NCBI RefSeq assembly: GCF_902459465.1
Contig: NC_047076.1
Span: 14,206,146 to 14,270,145 of the forward strand
Reading direction: 5' to 3'
Source of the DNA: Asterias rubens
Lineage: Eukaryota; Echinodermata; Asteroidea; Forcipulatida; Asteriidae
DNA length: 64,000 nucleotides
Part shown: piece by piece, positions 1-21,366 of the stretch
Position numbering within the stretch: position 1 is the stretch's first letter
Layout of the letters: every line of letters begins with the position of its first letter
Notes under the pieces: generated by a model
The model's database searches: none
What the model was told of the DNA's origin: nothing
What the model saw: only the letters and a program-made list of their open reading frames with translations
Position numbers and translations under genes: made by a program

Positions 1-3000
1 ACCTGGAGCAGCACACATATCTAGTAGTCTTCTGCCTGGCTGAGGATTCAGGACATGACTGACAACAATGGATGGTAGATTTTGAAGGAACAACCTGTCC
101 ACAAGAACTCCATTCAATGATGGACAATCAAAAATTGGCTCTGTCATGTGAACACCCATCCCCCTTTGTCCATAGTTAAGAGAAAGAAAACAACATTAGT
201 CAAGGTTGTTGTCTGTAGCAATTACTATCACATTAGTGTTTCATTCAGTCTTACCTCATAAAAGACAGTGGGAACTATTGGTAGTTACTAAAATTATTAT
301 CACAAAACCTTACTTGGTAACTAGTAGTGGGGAGTTGTTGATAGTATAAAACATTGTGAGAAACAGCTCCCTCTGAAGTTCATGTAACGTAGTTATTGAG
401 AAGGAAGTAATGTTCCACAAAATTGATTTCGAGACCTCTGAAGGCACACAGCTTCTTGTGGCAAGGGTGTTTTTGACACATTGAGTTAATATTTTGTTTT
501 CACATTTGATGTTTCATTTTTTGTGTAATAATTATAGTAATGTTTTTAATGACTATTTTTGTAAACTGCACATTTTGGCTTTTAGCCGCACTGTGTTGCA
601 GTGTTTTAATAAATAAACCATGAATAATAATAATAATAATTGAAGTGAATTGAAATCCCAAGTGTTCATGGCAGTAACAATTGTTTTACTCACCTTGGAG
701 AGCTGTTGCCAACAAAAAGATCTTTTCTACTCATAGCTGCACATCCATTACCAATAAATGCTTTATTTCCTTTGAATCTGTGGATAAATCCTTTCCTACA
801 TTGGCTGTCAATATCCACAAAGACAGAAACTTTGTCTCCTTTAATAATATCTGAGTAAAGGAAAGGGAAAACACACTAGATAAACACAGTGATGTCTTTA
901 AAAGTAGAACTAAGAGAGTGTGTGCTGAAAAAGCAAGATGTACGACATACCAGTACACACGCATACAAGGGGAGTGTGAATAAGAGTTTGTGTAATGTGA
1001 GCTTTAATCATTGCTTAGGAATTGGACCCGTTTACACTAGATCCAGAAAGGTGGATCAGACCTGGTTCAGACCTGGTTCAGATCTGGCAATAAGGATTAA
1101 CGGCTAGTGTAAATGCAAAACTGCCGGATCAGACCCGGTTGAAGATGTGGTTATTTTAACCCATGTTTCGAGGAGGGTTGAATCCGGCAATTAGTTGATC
1201 AGATCAGGCAAAGTTGATCCAAATATAATAGTAAACGCAAAGGTGGATCAGACCAGGCAATTTGATGTGGTCATTTCCGACTTCACATGGTGCGCTTTTT
1301 GCTTGTGCTTGGGTGGGACTTCCATTTTTCTAATTTATTTATATTTGTTGTGGGTGTCTAGTCTCAGTTGTTGTGAGTGTCATGCACAGTGCACATGCAA
1401 TGTGTCTGTGTGTGTGTGAAACGTTTTGTTTTTTCAGCGTCCCTAAATACATACCTCGTTACGTTCGGAAATTGCTTTGTTTCTGTGTTTTGTTCATTCC
1501 CATCTATTTCTACCTCCATCGTTGTTGTTCTAAACATAACACGTTTTGAGGGACAATCTAATGATTTTCGAGAATGAACTTTTTTGATTATCTCGACGAT
1601 CTTGACAACTTGCTTGCTGAGAAGTCGTGCACACGTTCCCACCATTATGTACTTTTCTTCTTTGCCAATACTATTGAAATTAACGATAACAAACACAGAT
1701 TGTGACATTTTCAGGAAAATATGGTGCACTATAGTTGTGACCCTTGAACTCTTTGTGAGAGCGGTGATGTCACTACCAATGTACATCCAGTTCAAAAGGG
1801 GGATTGGAGCCGATTCACTACTGGTTCTTGATCTGCGGTCGTAAACAACATGTGGGATCTCAATCAACCTGTCTGGATCTAGTATAATCGCGGTGTTGGA
1901 CTCAACTAAGACAACATATAAACATCACTGCATTGTGGCCTTGTTCTATTATGGGGTCTGTTCCAGTTCCAGAATAAACTAAAATAAAATACAATACAAT
2001 TATTGTAGTAAGCTTTGAACACACCTTGTGTTGCTGCCATGATTCCTGGTGCATAAACATCAGCACCTCTTAACACTGCTAAGCCACACTGTCGATCCAC
2101 TATAACTTCCTTATTAGCCTCTGGGCATACTTCATGTCTTTTGGAGTGACCTGTTGGACTGGATATCACCAAGGTATCATCGAGGGATGCATGATAATCA
2201 ACAGTTGGAGGCAATCGTTCTCTTGATTTATATTGCTATGGGAAAACAAAGAAAAAACATGAATGCTATCAAATACACAGAACAATACATGTACCTCAAA
2301 ACCAAACTGCTTTGAGCAAGTTCGAGTGTGCACAATTGTTAACTAAAGGTTGACCATTTGTACTCAAACCCAGGCTGGTTGACCATTGGTTGACTACTGT
2401 GGTCCACCATTGGAACCAGCCTCATGGCCACGTTTCTTCACTGGTCCCAACAGCATGTTCCATTCTAACATGTGTAACGCCCAGAGGGGAACCAGAAACA
2501 CTACAGCGAAAAGGCAAAGGTTGACTAGACTTCCAAAGTGAGTTGTTTGAGTGAGTGCCTCACCGTGCATGTACAATGTACGTTGCTGGTCAGTAGTCAG
2601 TCACCGTGCATGTACAATGTACGTTGCTGGTCAGTAGTCAGTCACCGTGCATGTACAATGTACGTTGCTGGTCAGTAGTCAACTGTGAGTCAACTAAATG
2701 TGCCCCCTCCAACTTGCTCTTTGTTTGCTTGTAAGCTCAGTTTGATCTCAGGCTCAATTATTTAGTTTTCACCGAAGTTATGACCATTGGCCGATTTCAA
2801 TACATGGCTCTGCTTACTGTAAGCAAAGAATATGTGCTTTAGGAAGCAGGAAATTGAATGCTATAAGCGTACTTCACATATTAGCAGGGAATTTCTGCGT
2901 GTACAAGTGTGTAGGGCATTCTTCTCTTTAACAGCTAGCGCAGAAGTTCGGAAGTGACCCTCAAAGTGAGATGATATAACAGGCGCAGAAATCAGCGGTA

Positions 3001-5655
3001 ATCAGAGCCATTAAATTGGGCCTATGTCTAGTCTGTTATGCCATTCCAATCAGTTAACTCTGATCACTTTGCAGTCGCGCTTATATTTCACTCCACTCAA
3101 CCCCACCCCACAGATTACGTGGGACGAAAGTTTGAATTGGTTCAAGGTTAGTGTTTTTGCTTGCACATTTCATTTTTCAGATTTCCTGTTGGCTGTGTGT
3201 TGAAGCTCTGCTGCTGATAAAAAAAGAGTATAAGAAATTATTCCCGGTAACCTAATGTCTTATTAAATTTAGGGTTTTTTCATTTTAGAATGCCCTAGCT
3301 GTGATAAAAAGAGGATTATACATTTGCAACCAGACATCCGCTTTTAAAGTATTAAAAAGGCACTGAAGCTGTTTGGTAATAGTCAAAGACCAGTCTTCTC
3401 ACTACGTGTATACCAACATGTTGCATCAAATAAAAAACCTGTGAACATTTGGAATTGGTCATTGATGCTTATATATATTTTGAGAAATAACCAATCATGT
3501 ACAATGCCTTTAAGGCTACAAATATCAGACTGTATGAACAGTTTTAGAAAGAAAGCTATTCTTAATATTTGTTTACTTGAACAGCCCATCTACTAAGTAA
3601 AGTGATTGGAAGGTTGGTCCTGCCACCAAAAACCATATAATCACCTGAACTAAGACTTGAGTAAGTTGATGGAAGACATCCTGCTTGCTGTGATGTAGCG
3701 TGTTGATTCTTAGCACAGTATAAGATGGAGGATAACTAAGTGACCTCAGTATGTCTGATAATTTCTCCTGACACTTCTCTTCTCCAACAGCAGATACAGC
3801 CTGCAAAAAAAGTAGTTTAATTCAGTGATTAGGATCAATTACATGGCATGATTTATAGTTACTCGGGCCGAACTCGGCTTGAGACGTTGTGACCACGGGT
3901 TTGTCCAATGTTAGAAGTTCGCCTCTGCCATCCTGGCCGATCCTGGACAGCTTGAACAGCTTGATCGTATTGTAGGCCGATGGCGTTGAGGTCGTCTATA
4001 AGCTGTGATATATGTAGGTGCAGCGGAGGCTTCCACCCTGTCCAAAGGGTTCAGATGGCTGGTTTTGTGGATTTACGAAGGTAGCGAGAGGCACCTCAGG
4101 TCTCCGAAGACTTCTCAGCAGGGTTGTTGTGGCAGATGTTATGCATTTTCGAGAGTACAAGTCTTTGTAGGACAGCCGTACTGGAAAGTGCACACCGAGC
4201 CTGTAACGCATGAGAGCACGGTGAGACGCGTGGAGATTCTTGGCCATGGTGTCGGTGATCGCTAGAGCTTTACAGCTGTACAAAAGCACTGTCTTGACTG
4301 TGGACTTGAAGAGCTGCGTTTTGGCTTTATCGCTAGCTACCCCATCCCACACAGGTGTGAGTTTTCGAGCAGCGACCCATGCCAGCTGTTGTCGTTGCTG
4401 AATGGCACTTCGGCTACATGTATCTGCAATGTTGCATCCCAGGTAGCAAAAGTCGTCACAGGATGCGAGAGGGACTATTTAAATATATCAACCGATGCCC
4501 TAATTATCTTCATTTGTTAATATGAAGTATGCAAACATTTATTAAAACTTGATGGACATTGAAATGTTCACATCACACACCGATCTTCAATGACTTCAAC
4601 TGGCCCCATTTGTTTTGAGTTGTTCCTGTTTTCACGGCAAACGAGAAAGTATGGTTTCCCGGTGAAGCCATACGGTGACAAGTGTTCTTTGAGACTCTGT
4701 GTATGACTCTATAGTCAGCAGTGTGAATAATTACTGGCTTTCAAATCTGTTTTTGTTCTTTTTTATCCTTTTTTTTTCTTCTTCTTAATGTTTATAATAA
4801 AGCGTATAAATAAACAGTGATAATTGAAACAACAAGCTGATGTTTAAATTTTAATATTGATAATTATTAATAATATTTATATGAGGGTTAAAAAATAAAA
4901 ATCTCCAAAAATATTAGAAAATTATATGAGGCACATGGCTTCTTTAAGCCGCTGTATTTTTTTCCAGAATGCTCAGCAAAAAATTCAGTCACATGATTTG
5001 ATCATGAATTGTGAATTGAAAATGAAATAGTGTTTCAGGAAACTTTTTCGGTGGGCAAATATTTTTATAGCCCTATGCCTATAAGGTTTATCGTGAATAG
5101 CAAAGTATCAAGAGAGGGCACTGTTGAACCCACACAAAGGTATAGGCGTTGCGTGCGCGAGTTGTACAAACTGCATAGTAACCGCCCCATATTCCTTCCC
5201 ACAATGCAGTGGTTTCTGAATCGCGATTAACCTTATGGGGGATGGCCTCAACATTAATGACATATTATTTTTGTACCTTGTAGCATGGAGCAAAAACTAG
5301 TTTATTGCTCCATGCTTGTACAGTAGAATTTAGAAATGCCTAAAATACCAAACTTTTTGCATTTACAAGTGCAAATAACCAGTGGAGCCTTACCTGTTTC
5401 TAAGTTTTTGTCAAGGGAGAGGAGACTCTTTGCTTGGCAAATAAAACCACACAATTTTTATCTAGGTTAAGTAGGTACTGTTTACATCGCGCACAGGACA
5501 GAGAGGTAAAAGATTTGCCACGATTTGAGGGACACCTCGAAAACAGGACCTCCTACTGGAGATAATCAAATACCAACCTTTTCATTGCAGAAACTTTGTC
5601 CTAAAAATTCTTTAACGCCTTCATTAAACGTCACCTCTGGAATTACATTAGCCAT
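1..5655 (-). CDS. NSUN6: NSUN6, RNA (cytosine-5) methyltransferase, 5' part (3' end beyond left edge)
   Basis: Five coding exons in transcription order: 5578-5655, 3645-3800, 2025-2235, 694-850 and 1-163. They join in frame (78+156+211+157+163 bp, 255 codons) with GT/AG borders. The ATG at 5655-5653 starts MANVIPEV, which aligns with the N-terminus of human NSUN6. Exon 2 carries a segment like human LSHPPSFTTVRVNT (here LSYPPSYTVLRINT). Exon 3 carries the PUA-domain signature QCGLAVLRGADVYAPGI, and exon 5 ends inside SAM-binding motif I (LDMCAAPG). In vertebrates NSUN6 methylates C72 of some tRNAs and selected mRNAs, with the PUA domain contacting the tRNA acceptor end. The catalytic cysteine motifs lie outside the window. 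Introns hold a LINE fragment, several MITEs and one arm of a 1-kb inverted duplication. Identification is by remembered family similarity, but exon phases and motif order agree well. Confidence 0.93.
259..478. repeat. MITE family A, left part only
   Basis: Begins AAAAGACAGTGGGAACTATTG and runs through the family's gagacctc/AAGGCACACA core, then stops. It lies in the NSUN6 intron between exons 4 and 5. See 33098-33482 for the family description. Confidence 0.7.
1026..1895. mobile_element. Candidate non-autonomous DNA transposon, about 870 bp
   Basis: Left end reads GTTTACACTAGATCCAG and right end CTGGATCTAGTATAATCG, an imperfect inverted pair. Inside, GATCAGAC-type motifs recur several times near the left end. 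A minus-strand open frame of 167 codons (1867-1364) lies inside, but I recognise no transposase motif in it. It sits in an NSUN6 intron. The element call rests on the terminal pairing only. Confidence 0.45.
2314..2719. mobile_element. MITE family J, copy 1, with internal tandem expansion
   Basis: Terminal inverted repeat GAGCAAGTTCGAGTG at the left pairs with a CTCCAACTTGCTC right end. The body (CCAGGCTGGTTGACCATTGG, ACTGGTCCCAACAGCATG) is closely matched at 28120-28439. Copy 1 is longer because of a three-copy 41-bp repeat near its right end. It lies in the NSUN6 intron between exons 2 and 3. Confidence 0.75.
2562..2684. repeat. 41-bp tandem repeat, 3 copies
   Basis: The unit starts CACCGTGCATGTACAATGTA and ends GGTCAGTAGTCAGT, repeated three times almost perfectly inside MITE J copy 1. 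The sister copy at 28.1 kb has the segment only once, so the expansion happened after insertion. Confidence 0.9.
2789..3027. mobile_element. MITE family C, diverged copy
   Basis: Reads TTTCAATACATGGCTCTGCTT at the left and GAGCCATTAAATTGGGCC at the right, with GCGCAGAA motifs inside. It is the most diverged of the family C copies in the window; 19921-20172 is the reference copy. Confidence 0.6.
3354..3515. repeat. MITE family A, internally deleted short copy
   Basis: Left end AAAAGGCACTGAAGC, then the typical AAAGACCAGTCTTCTCAC and AAAAACCTGTGAACATTTG, then directly the right end ATGCCTTTAAGG. The central half of the element is missing. Confidence 0.6.
3868..4470 (-). mobile_element. Truncated LINE (non-LTR retrotransposon) C-terminal fragment
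   Basis: The minus frame 4352-3996 reads DKAKTQLFKSTVKTVLLYSC followed by LHASHRALMRYRLGV. This is the pattern seen just after the reverse transcriptase domain of many LINEs (the K-x-x-L-F-x-S-T-V-x-x-V-L-L-Y motif). After a frame change the terminal motif DRPGWQRRTSN follows near 3.93 kb, resembling the usual LINE C-terminus. No catalytic YADD box is present, so this is a dead 5'-truncated copy in the first NSUN6 intron. The clade cannot be assigned by eye. Confidence 0.7.
4484..5553 (+). repeat. Arm 1 of a dispersed inverted duplication (partner 59690-60968)
   Basis: Read backwards, this segment matches 59690-60968 along nearly its whole length; shared pieces include CCGATGCCCTAATTATCTTC and TTTGCATTTACAAGTGCAAA. 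The arm has its own extra block at about 5072-5243, bounded by ATAAGGTTTATCG and CGATTAACCTTAT and absent from the partner. It lies in the first NSUN6 intron just left of exon 1. No coding motif was seen, so the parent element is unknown. Confidence 0.85.
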
Positions 5656-5760
5656 CTAGCCTCCCTTTGCTCTGCTGTTGTGATGAGTAAGAGCAACCTT
5701 CCTGAAGTTGAGCTGAGCGAGTGGCCTTTGCCATGTGGACTATGTTTTTAATTATTGTAC
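5656..5760 (-). promoter_or_regulatory. Probable NSUN6 5' UTR and promoter area
   Basis: This is the stretch directly upstream of the NSUN6 start codon on the minus strand, moderately GC-rich and free of the repeats seen on both sides. No TATA box is visible. The call is positional. Confidence 0.35.
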
Positions 5761-5849
5761 CAACACAAAAATGAGGGCGCTATGCTGGTTTAACGGTGGT
5801 ATTTTGTTTGCAGGTGAAAAATTAACGGCGGTGTTAACTACCGCCCTCT

Positions 5850-5995
5850 TACGTGTGGACAACTGCTGCTTTATGATTGGTCTGTTGCGCGTAAGCTTAC
5901 GCTTAACAGACCAATCATAAAGCTTGGTTATTAACTTACGCTTAACAGACCAATCATAAAGCTTGGTTATTAACTTACGCGCAACAAGCCTACCC
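5850..5995. repeat. Palindrome plus tandem copy
   Basis: GCTTTATGATTGGTCTGTTG is followed by its inverse (AACAGACCAATCATAAAGC). The right arm, with a TTGGTTATTAACTTACGC linker, is then repeated once more. It looks like a fold-back element that gained one extra arm. Confidence 0.8.
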
Positions 5996-6146
5996 CTTTT
6001 GTGACGTCAATCGAGGCAGACTTTACCTGCAATGCGTATAGTAAACACTCGTGCAAAGTACATGTACGTCCAAGTCGTGAGTTGGTATATTTCAAAAAGT
6101 GTTTTTCTGCATTCAGCAGCAATACACCTGGTCGGCACTGCCGGAA

Positions 6147-6167
6147 TTTTTTTTTTTTTTTTTTTTT
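6147..6167 (+). repeat. T homopolymer, 21 nt
   Basis: An uninterrupted run of T in the NSUN6-HSPD1 spacer. Confidence 0.95.
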
Positions 6168-6486
6168 AAACGTACAAACTCACTCCTTTGGATTTGACAT
6201 TAATCTTCAACTGAAGTACACAATCTGAGGAACGCTACTGTCAATAAAACTTCTAAGATTATTTTGATTGGCGACTGAAACAGGTATATTATTTTCCCCT
6301 AAGTGCAGAACTTGGAACTTTTCTTAAAATGCATTACATGTACACTGCTCAAAGTTGACCCACAGTACTAACTGAGTTTTTATTGAAATTAATATTCAGA
6401 GTTATTATTAAACCTACACCATGTGTAAAAAAAAAAAAAAAAACATATACCGTTTTGAAATGGCTGCCGAAAAGATGAATCTGGGT

Positions 6487-6508
6487 GGGGGGGGGGGGGG
6501 GGGGGGGG
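6487..6508 (+). repeat. G homopolymer, 22 nt
   Basis: An uninterrupted run of G, just after GATGAATCTGGGT. Similar G tracts occur at 40330-40342 and 62203-62226. Confidence 0.95.
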
Positions 6509-6909
6509 TTAAATGTATTAATAGCTTATGGACTCGACTTTCATATGTCCACAAAGTCCGACAATATTTCATGCGTGTGTGAGCGCTACTCACTTTTGTA
6601 AAGGGTATGAACATTATCAAATCCTTTTCTCCAGAATCATTTTTTTTCCGGCAGCAATTTCAAAAGTGTATACATCATAGTTGATTTGGGAGACACCCTG
6701 TATAGAGCTTATCATTGTACACAACATCGTGTGTAAACTTCAACAATTATCTGAGCCAATTTTCATAGTTTAAACCATAATTTCTCATCTTTATTAAGAT
6801 TCTTATTTTGTCAAATGAGACAATATCCATCAGGGTCAACACTTATTATGTAATGAATTATTATGTAATGAATCATTCACAGTTGTTATAATTTCAAGAC
6901 ATTGACACG

Positions 6910-7273
6910 TTTGTAAAGACCAGTATTCTCACTTGGTGTATCCCAACATATGCATAAAATAACAAACCTGTGAATATTTTTACTCAATTGGTCGTCGAAG
7001 TAGCAAGAAAATGCTGGAAGAAAAAACACCCTCAATTGTTGTACAAATTAGTGTGCTTTGAGACATAACAGTAGTAAAAGGCTTCTGGCCAGAAGTGTTT
7101 GAATATTTTAGGGAGAAATTACCTCTTTCGCAAAAACTATGTTACTTCAGAGGCAGCCGTTTCTCACAATGTTTTATACTATCAACAGCTCTCCATTGCT
7201 CTTTACCGAGTACGTTTTTATGCTAATTTATATTTTGATCAATTACAAAACATGTACCGACAGTGCCTTTAAA
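6910..7273. repeat. MITE family A copy
   Basis: Starts within GTAAAGACCAGTATTCTCAC and ends CGACAGTGCCTTTAAA. The central CTATCAACAGCTCTCCATTG block is intact. It lies in the NSUN6-HSPD1 spacer. Confidence 0.75.
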
Positions 7274-7404
7274 TCTAGTTTAGCTTGGTGCTGTATTGTT
7301 CTTTGTGCGGTGGGTTACACAGAGTGGAAGCTGATGGCAAGAAAATACTTTGCTCAATGCTCTTGTCACCCTTCATTTTCTCCACTAAAACACATGACAT
7401 TACA

Positions 7405-7495
7405 AAAGGGGCTAGCGTTTTTGAGGGGCAATATCTCAAAAATTACAAAAGGGGCCAGCGTTTTTAGGGGCAATATCAAAATTTGAGATATTGCC
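7405..7495. repeat. Short direct repeat with inverted end
   Basis: GGGGCTAGCGTTTTTGAGGG and GGGGCCAGCGTTTTTAGGGG are a two-copy direct repeat. The GGCAATATCTCAAA part is then matched by its inverse TTTGAGATATTGCC at the right end. Confidence 0.8.
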
Positions 7496-8518
7496 GAGAA
7501 TATGGAACAGTTATATTATTCACGCAGGAAGAATATTCCGCAATTGAAATCTACAATCTGATAACCGTTACTGTCAATAAAACTTCTCATATTAAATCAA
7601 AAATTCCTTGCTTTGCTTTTTTGACACAATTCATGAATGCACTCGATAATAAGATTACTATTAAAAAGTTTGTATGAAAACATTAATGCTAGGAAAAAAT
7701 TAATGTAGCTGTTAAGGAGGTTGAAGAGAAGACTCCTTACTTCACAACAAGTTACTTTCATATCACATATTAAAACAGATATTGTTATCTTTTGAATTAC
7801 ATAAACAATGAAGTAGGGAAAATAACTGTCAACAATCGGCCATCATTTATAGACACTCTGTATTAAAGAACATAGATGGATGCCAGAGACCAAGCTACTT
7901 AGCAATCAGTGTTGTATCAGATTTCACCAGCCCTTTGCACAGCATATTATGACACATATTAACTGTAATATGCAAATGTGAAACTTATATCACTAGTTGC
8001 AGTTTTCATCATATATAAAAACAGTAATAAAATATACCCAAAGTTTGTAACAGTCACATTATTAGAAATCAAATTAAATGGAGCTCGAGTGTACAATCTT
8101 CCATACTCAAATACCACACTTAACGGTAAGTTTGAAAAAACAATTGTGTGTTTTTATAAAACAAACTCGATACTAAATGCAAAATAATTAAATCGGAATT
8201 AAAAAATTACAACTAAGGTCCCCGTTGAAGGAAACTAGAAAATCAGAGACTACATGTAGGTTTGTAAGATTTCAATGGAACATGGAATAGTTCTTTCTGG
8301 TTTTGTGGTTTGAAGGATGAAACAAACACAAATGGTTTAGATTATAGAGATACTGAGGCTCCTTTTATGTCATCTGAACATCGTACACCTCTACTTCTGA
8401 ATGTAAAGGTCCCTTCAAGTAATTGAATACAATGCAGACAGTTTTACATTGCCTAGGTATTCATTGAAATAACCCTGCCTATGATCTACACAGAGTCTGG
8501 ATACCTGATTGGTGGACT

Positions 8519-8710
8519 GATTTCATGAATTGACCCAAATACCGGACATCATCATCAGAATAATCTTGCATGCGCCATTTTGGTGGGCAATAACACTTTG
8601 CATTATTTAGTGAAGTGCGCATTTTAGGCGACGCAGTGCTTACACATAAACCTTTTGCTAACCAAAATGGTGAGCGTGGCACAGTCGCGGTGTGTGACGT
8701 GTGTGCAAGG
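8519..8710 (+). mobile_element. Dispersed element family I, copy 1
   Basis: Contains TGCGCCATTTTGGTGGGC, GTGAAGTGCGCATTTTAGGC and GTGGCACAGTCGCGG. Two other copies are at 27866-28050 (same strand) and 33715-33900 (opposite strand). It lies in the presumed 3' UTR or downstream flank of HSPD1. Confidence 0.75.
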
Positions 8711-8874
8711 GGTCAATATCCAACCATTCAAGCATCTACAAACTCAATCCAGTTTGTGTTCTCTCATATAAACAAATCTACATGAACAACGGGCAGACTG
8801 GTACCGATTCATACAAAGTCAAATATTGGGTTAATTAAATATGAAATGCCACATTTCTGTGTGAGTTATGATAT

Positions 8875-19006
<10,132 letters not shown>

Positions 19007-19008
19007 TT

Positions 19009-19062
19009 AAAGGCAGTGGACACTTTTGGTAGTTACTCAAAACAATTATTCGCATAAAACCC
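19009..19062. repeat. MITE family A, left-end fragment
   Basis: AAAGGCAGTGGACACTTTTGG, then AGTTACTCAAAACAATTATT, then unrelated sequence. Confidence 0.7.
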
Positions 19063-19141
19063 AAAACCTTCCAACACCCAACCCCCTTCTAGTCCTATAA
19101 CAGGCAACACCTTCCAACACCCAACCCCCTTCCTACAACAG

Positions 19142-19231
19142 GTTACTCCTAGAACTACGGAGTTCATTCCGCTACCGTCTACACAAAGACGTGGCGGATC
19201 GAACCTCAAGTCCAAGTTCTAGCTCGGAGTA
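19142..19231. repeat. Fold-back element, 90 bp
   Basis: GTTACTCCTAGAACT pairs with AGTTCTAGCTCGGAGTAAC, and CATTCCGCTACCGTCT pairs imperfectly with AGACGTGGCGGATCG. It lies upstream of HSPD1, probably in its 5' intron. Confidence 0.8.
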
Positions 19232-19495
19232 ACAACAGGTAACACCTTCCCAACAACAGTCACCTGGGACCTGACCCTTCTTAATTTAAACAATACTGAT
19301 CCCTACTGCTAAAACTAGTTTGATGAGGTTCGTTCTGTTATCATCTCCACGACAGCGGAATAAACCTCATCATACTTTTTAGTAGTACTGTACCCGCCCC
19401 CCCAGCCTCCCTCCAAATATTACACTGAAACAGACAATATCACGCCTGACCCCCCTCCTCCTCCTTCATGTCCTTACCAAATACCATGCTTACAA

Positions 19496-19740
19496 TGGGT
19501 GCGTTCGACTAGATTCCCTGTGTCGAACCCGCGGGGCTCATTCGATTGAGCCCCTGACAAGAGCTTATCGCACGATCACTTACCCTCTCGGGTGACGTCA
19601 TGCACCTCAGGCCAGCCCCAAGTGACCCGTTCCACAAGAAGCCGGGCACTTGAGGGTGACCTGGGTGAGCCCCTGCCCTGGTCTGGAATAACGTCAAAGC
19701 TATGCGAATGCACCGGGGGCAGATCAAGGTCAACACCCCG
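19496..19740. mobile_element. MITE family D copy
   Basis: Left end GGGTGCGTTCGACTAGATTCC, then GAGCCCCTGACAAGAGCTTAT, ACCTCAGGCCAGCCCCAAGTG, and GTGAGCCCCTG on the right. A cleaner copy is at 28994-29209, and a left-end fragment at 21895-21960. Confidence 0.75.
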
Positions 19741-19920
19741 GGAAGCTAATCGTAATATTGAACCCACCTCTAGTCTAGGCTCTACAAATTGACAAACAGG
19801 CACAGGCAGTTCCAAATGCCAAGCCCTAAAAATGCCTAACTTAACATGGAGATAGAACTTCCTCCATGCCCTAACCCAATTCCCAACAAGTTAACAACAG
19901 ACAAACCATCCAAGAGACCA

Positions 19921-20172
19921 TGGCCCAATTTCATGGCTCTGCTTACCGCCAAATTCTGGGCTTACGATCACAATTCCCCACTTGAGTGCAAGCGCCGAAT
20001 TTCTGCGCTAGCCTTGTAAGCGTAGAATGCCTAGTAACACGGAGTACACACGCGCAGAAGCCAAAATTCGCCACTAACCAGTGAAATACGCTTGCCGTAA
20101 GCACAGAATTCCCTGCTTCCGTAAGCGCCGATTCTGTGCTTACAGAATTAGGCAGAGCGATGAAATTGGGCC
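19921..20172. mobile_element. MITE family C, reference copy
   Basis: Terminal inverted repeats are GGCCCAATTTCATGGCTCTG and, at the right end, GCGATGAAATTGGGCCC. Inside are GCGCTAGC and GCGCAGAA motifs and repeated CTTACGG-type segments. Similar copies are at 25805-26053 and (diverged) 2789-3027 and 44427-44672; an end fragment is at 27208-27269. Confidence 0.85.
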
Positions 20173-20229
20173 CTGGTAGTGGTACCCCTTCCAAAATGTC
20201 CCTTGTACCCCTTGCCACCACAACACTCA

Positions 20230-21366
20230 TGGAGGGAGGTAGCTAGCGGCACGTTCTGAATCACAGGGCAAGGACCCGAAGGAGTTATCCGACCTGAATC
20301 TTTACTCTACTATGTTAAATATTGTTTAATTTAAATTTTAAAACAAAGTATTAATATTTTTATTTATTTAATATTTAACAATAATTATTGAAAATGACGA
20401 AAAATTATACCCACATTTGACGTTTGCTAGCTATTTTATGAAGAATATAGTTGGATTTTTAGGTTCACTGAGGACGAGTTAGGGAAGAGTTAGGTTAGCT
20501 GGCCAGAGAGAAATGAGCAGATGAATAGTCGAATCTCTGTGTTGAACGGAATAACTAACTAGCTCGCTTACGCCGCCGGTGTCGGGATACGAGTTTTGTG
20601 CAGAGGTCACCGTAATGTTGCAACACGTGCAGAGTATTGCAATTTGTGCACGGTAGTGCATACTACTATCTCAAAAAGGCTATACAAATATATATTTGTG
20701 TTTCTCGTACTTTTTGTAAGCACCGTTTATTTTCCAGCTAAACGGTGTTGTATGCGTGCTACAAATCGTTCACACAGTAAAACTGTGGATATAATTTTTA
20801 CTACCTCCATGGTAAAACCATAGAGGAAGGCCATGGTTCATACAAGATCAATCAGAATTCAGAACTGACTTAATAAATTTCCTCTTTTTCCGCCTTTTTA
20901 ATTTTTAAATGAACTTTACTTTTGTATCTTACAAACGTTTGTGTTTAAACTACGACGAAAGTACTGATGGTCTGGTTCCACACAAGCCGATGGAAACTTC
21001 TAGACGGCAAGTTTATGTAAGGGTAATTAATGATACGGCAAGCAGCAGACGACCCGCGAGCACGTGTGCTAAGAAATTTTGCGAAGGCTAGATACCAGAC
21101 GTGAGCACGTGCGCGTGTATCCTGTTGAGCATTTTTAGGATTGTGCACAACATTTTCAATTGCACGCAGATGCGCGCAAATTTCTGCCCAGATTGCGAGT
21201 GAGAGCAGCGTAATCTTCTTATTGCGCACATTCCTAAAATGCGCGCCACACACACTGCGTACACACACATGGAAAGATAGAAAAGTGAGTTACCGCCGGC
21301 TCAGTGTGTTTATTATCTGATTGCAAAAAGTATCGTAAAACAGGTAAGACTTCTGTTTCTACCTCC
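20230..21366. promoter_or_regulatory. Shared HSPD1/HSPE1 promoter region
   Basis: HSP60 and HSP10 are head-to-head here, as in vertebrates and many other animals, so the promoters must lie between 18.8 and 22.1 kb. The repeat-free, CpG-richer part is roughly 20.9-21.3 kb and holds a heat-shock-element match. On the minus strand, possible donors for a noncoding HSPD1 exon include GGC/GTAAGCG near 20.57 kb; none can be proven by reading. Confidence 0.55.
20992..21006. promoter_or_regulatory. Heat shock element (HSF binding site)
   Basis: GGAAACTTCTAGACG reads as nGAAn-nTTCn-nGAnn: two perfect pentamers and a third with one mismatch (GAC for GAA). A chaperonin gene pair is a classic HSF target, and the position in the shared promoter fits. 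Confidence 0.6.

Larger units (their letters stand above)
6229..8874. other. Spacer between NSUN6 and the HSPD1 stop codon
   Basis: It should contain the HSPD1 3' UTR (right side) and sequence upstream of NSUN6 (left side). Seen here: a 22-nt G tract, one MITE A copy, a short direct/inverted repeat at 7405-7495 and a family I element at 8519-8710. I could not place the HSPD1 polyadenylation signal and see no other coding exon. Confidence 0.6.

Noticed and set aside
3996-4352. A host gene on the minus strand in the NSUN6 intron
   Set aside because: The residues match the post-reverse-transcriptase region typical of LINEs and the frame is broken, so it is a retroelement fragment.
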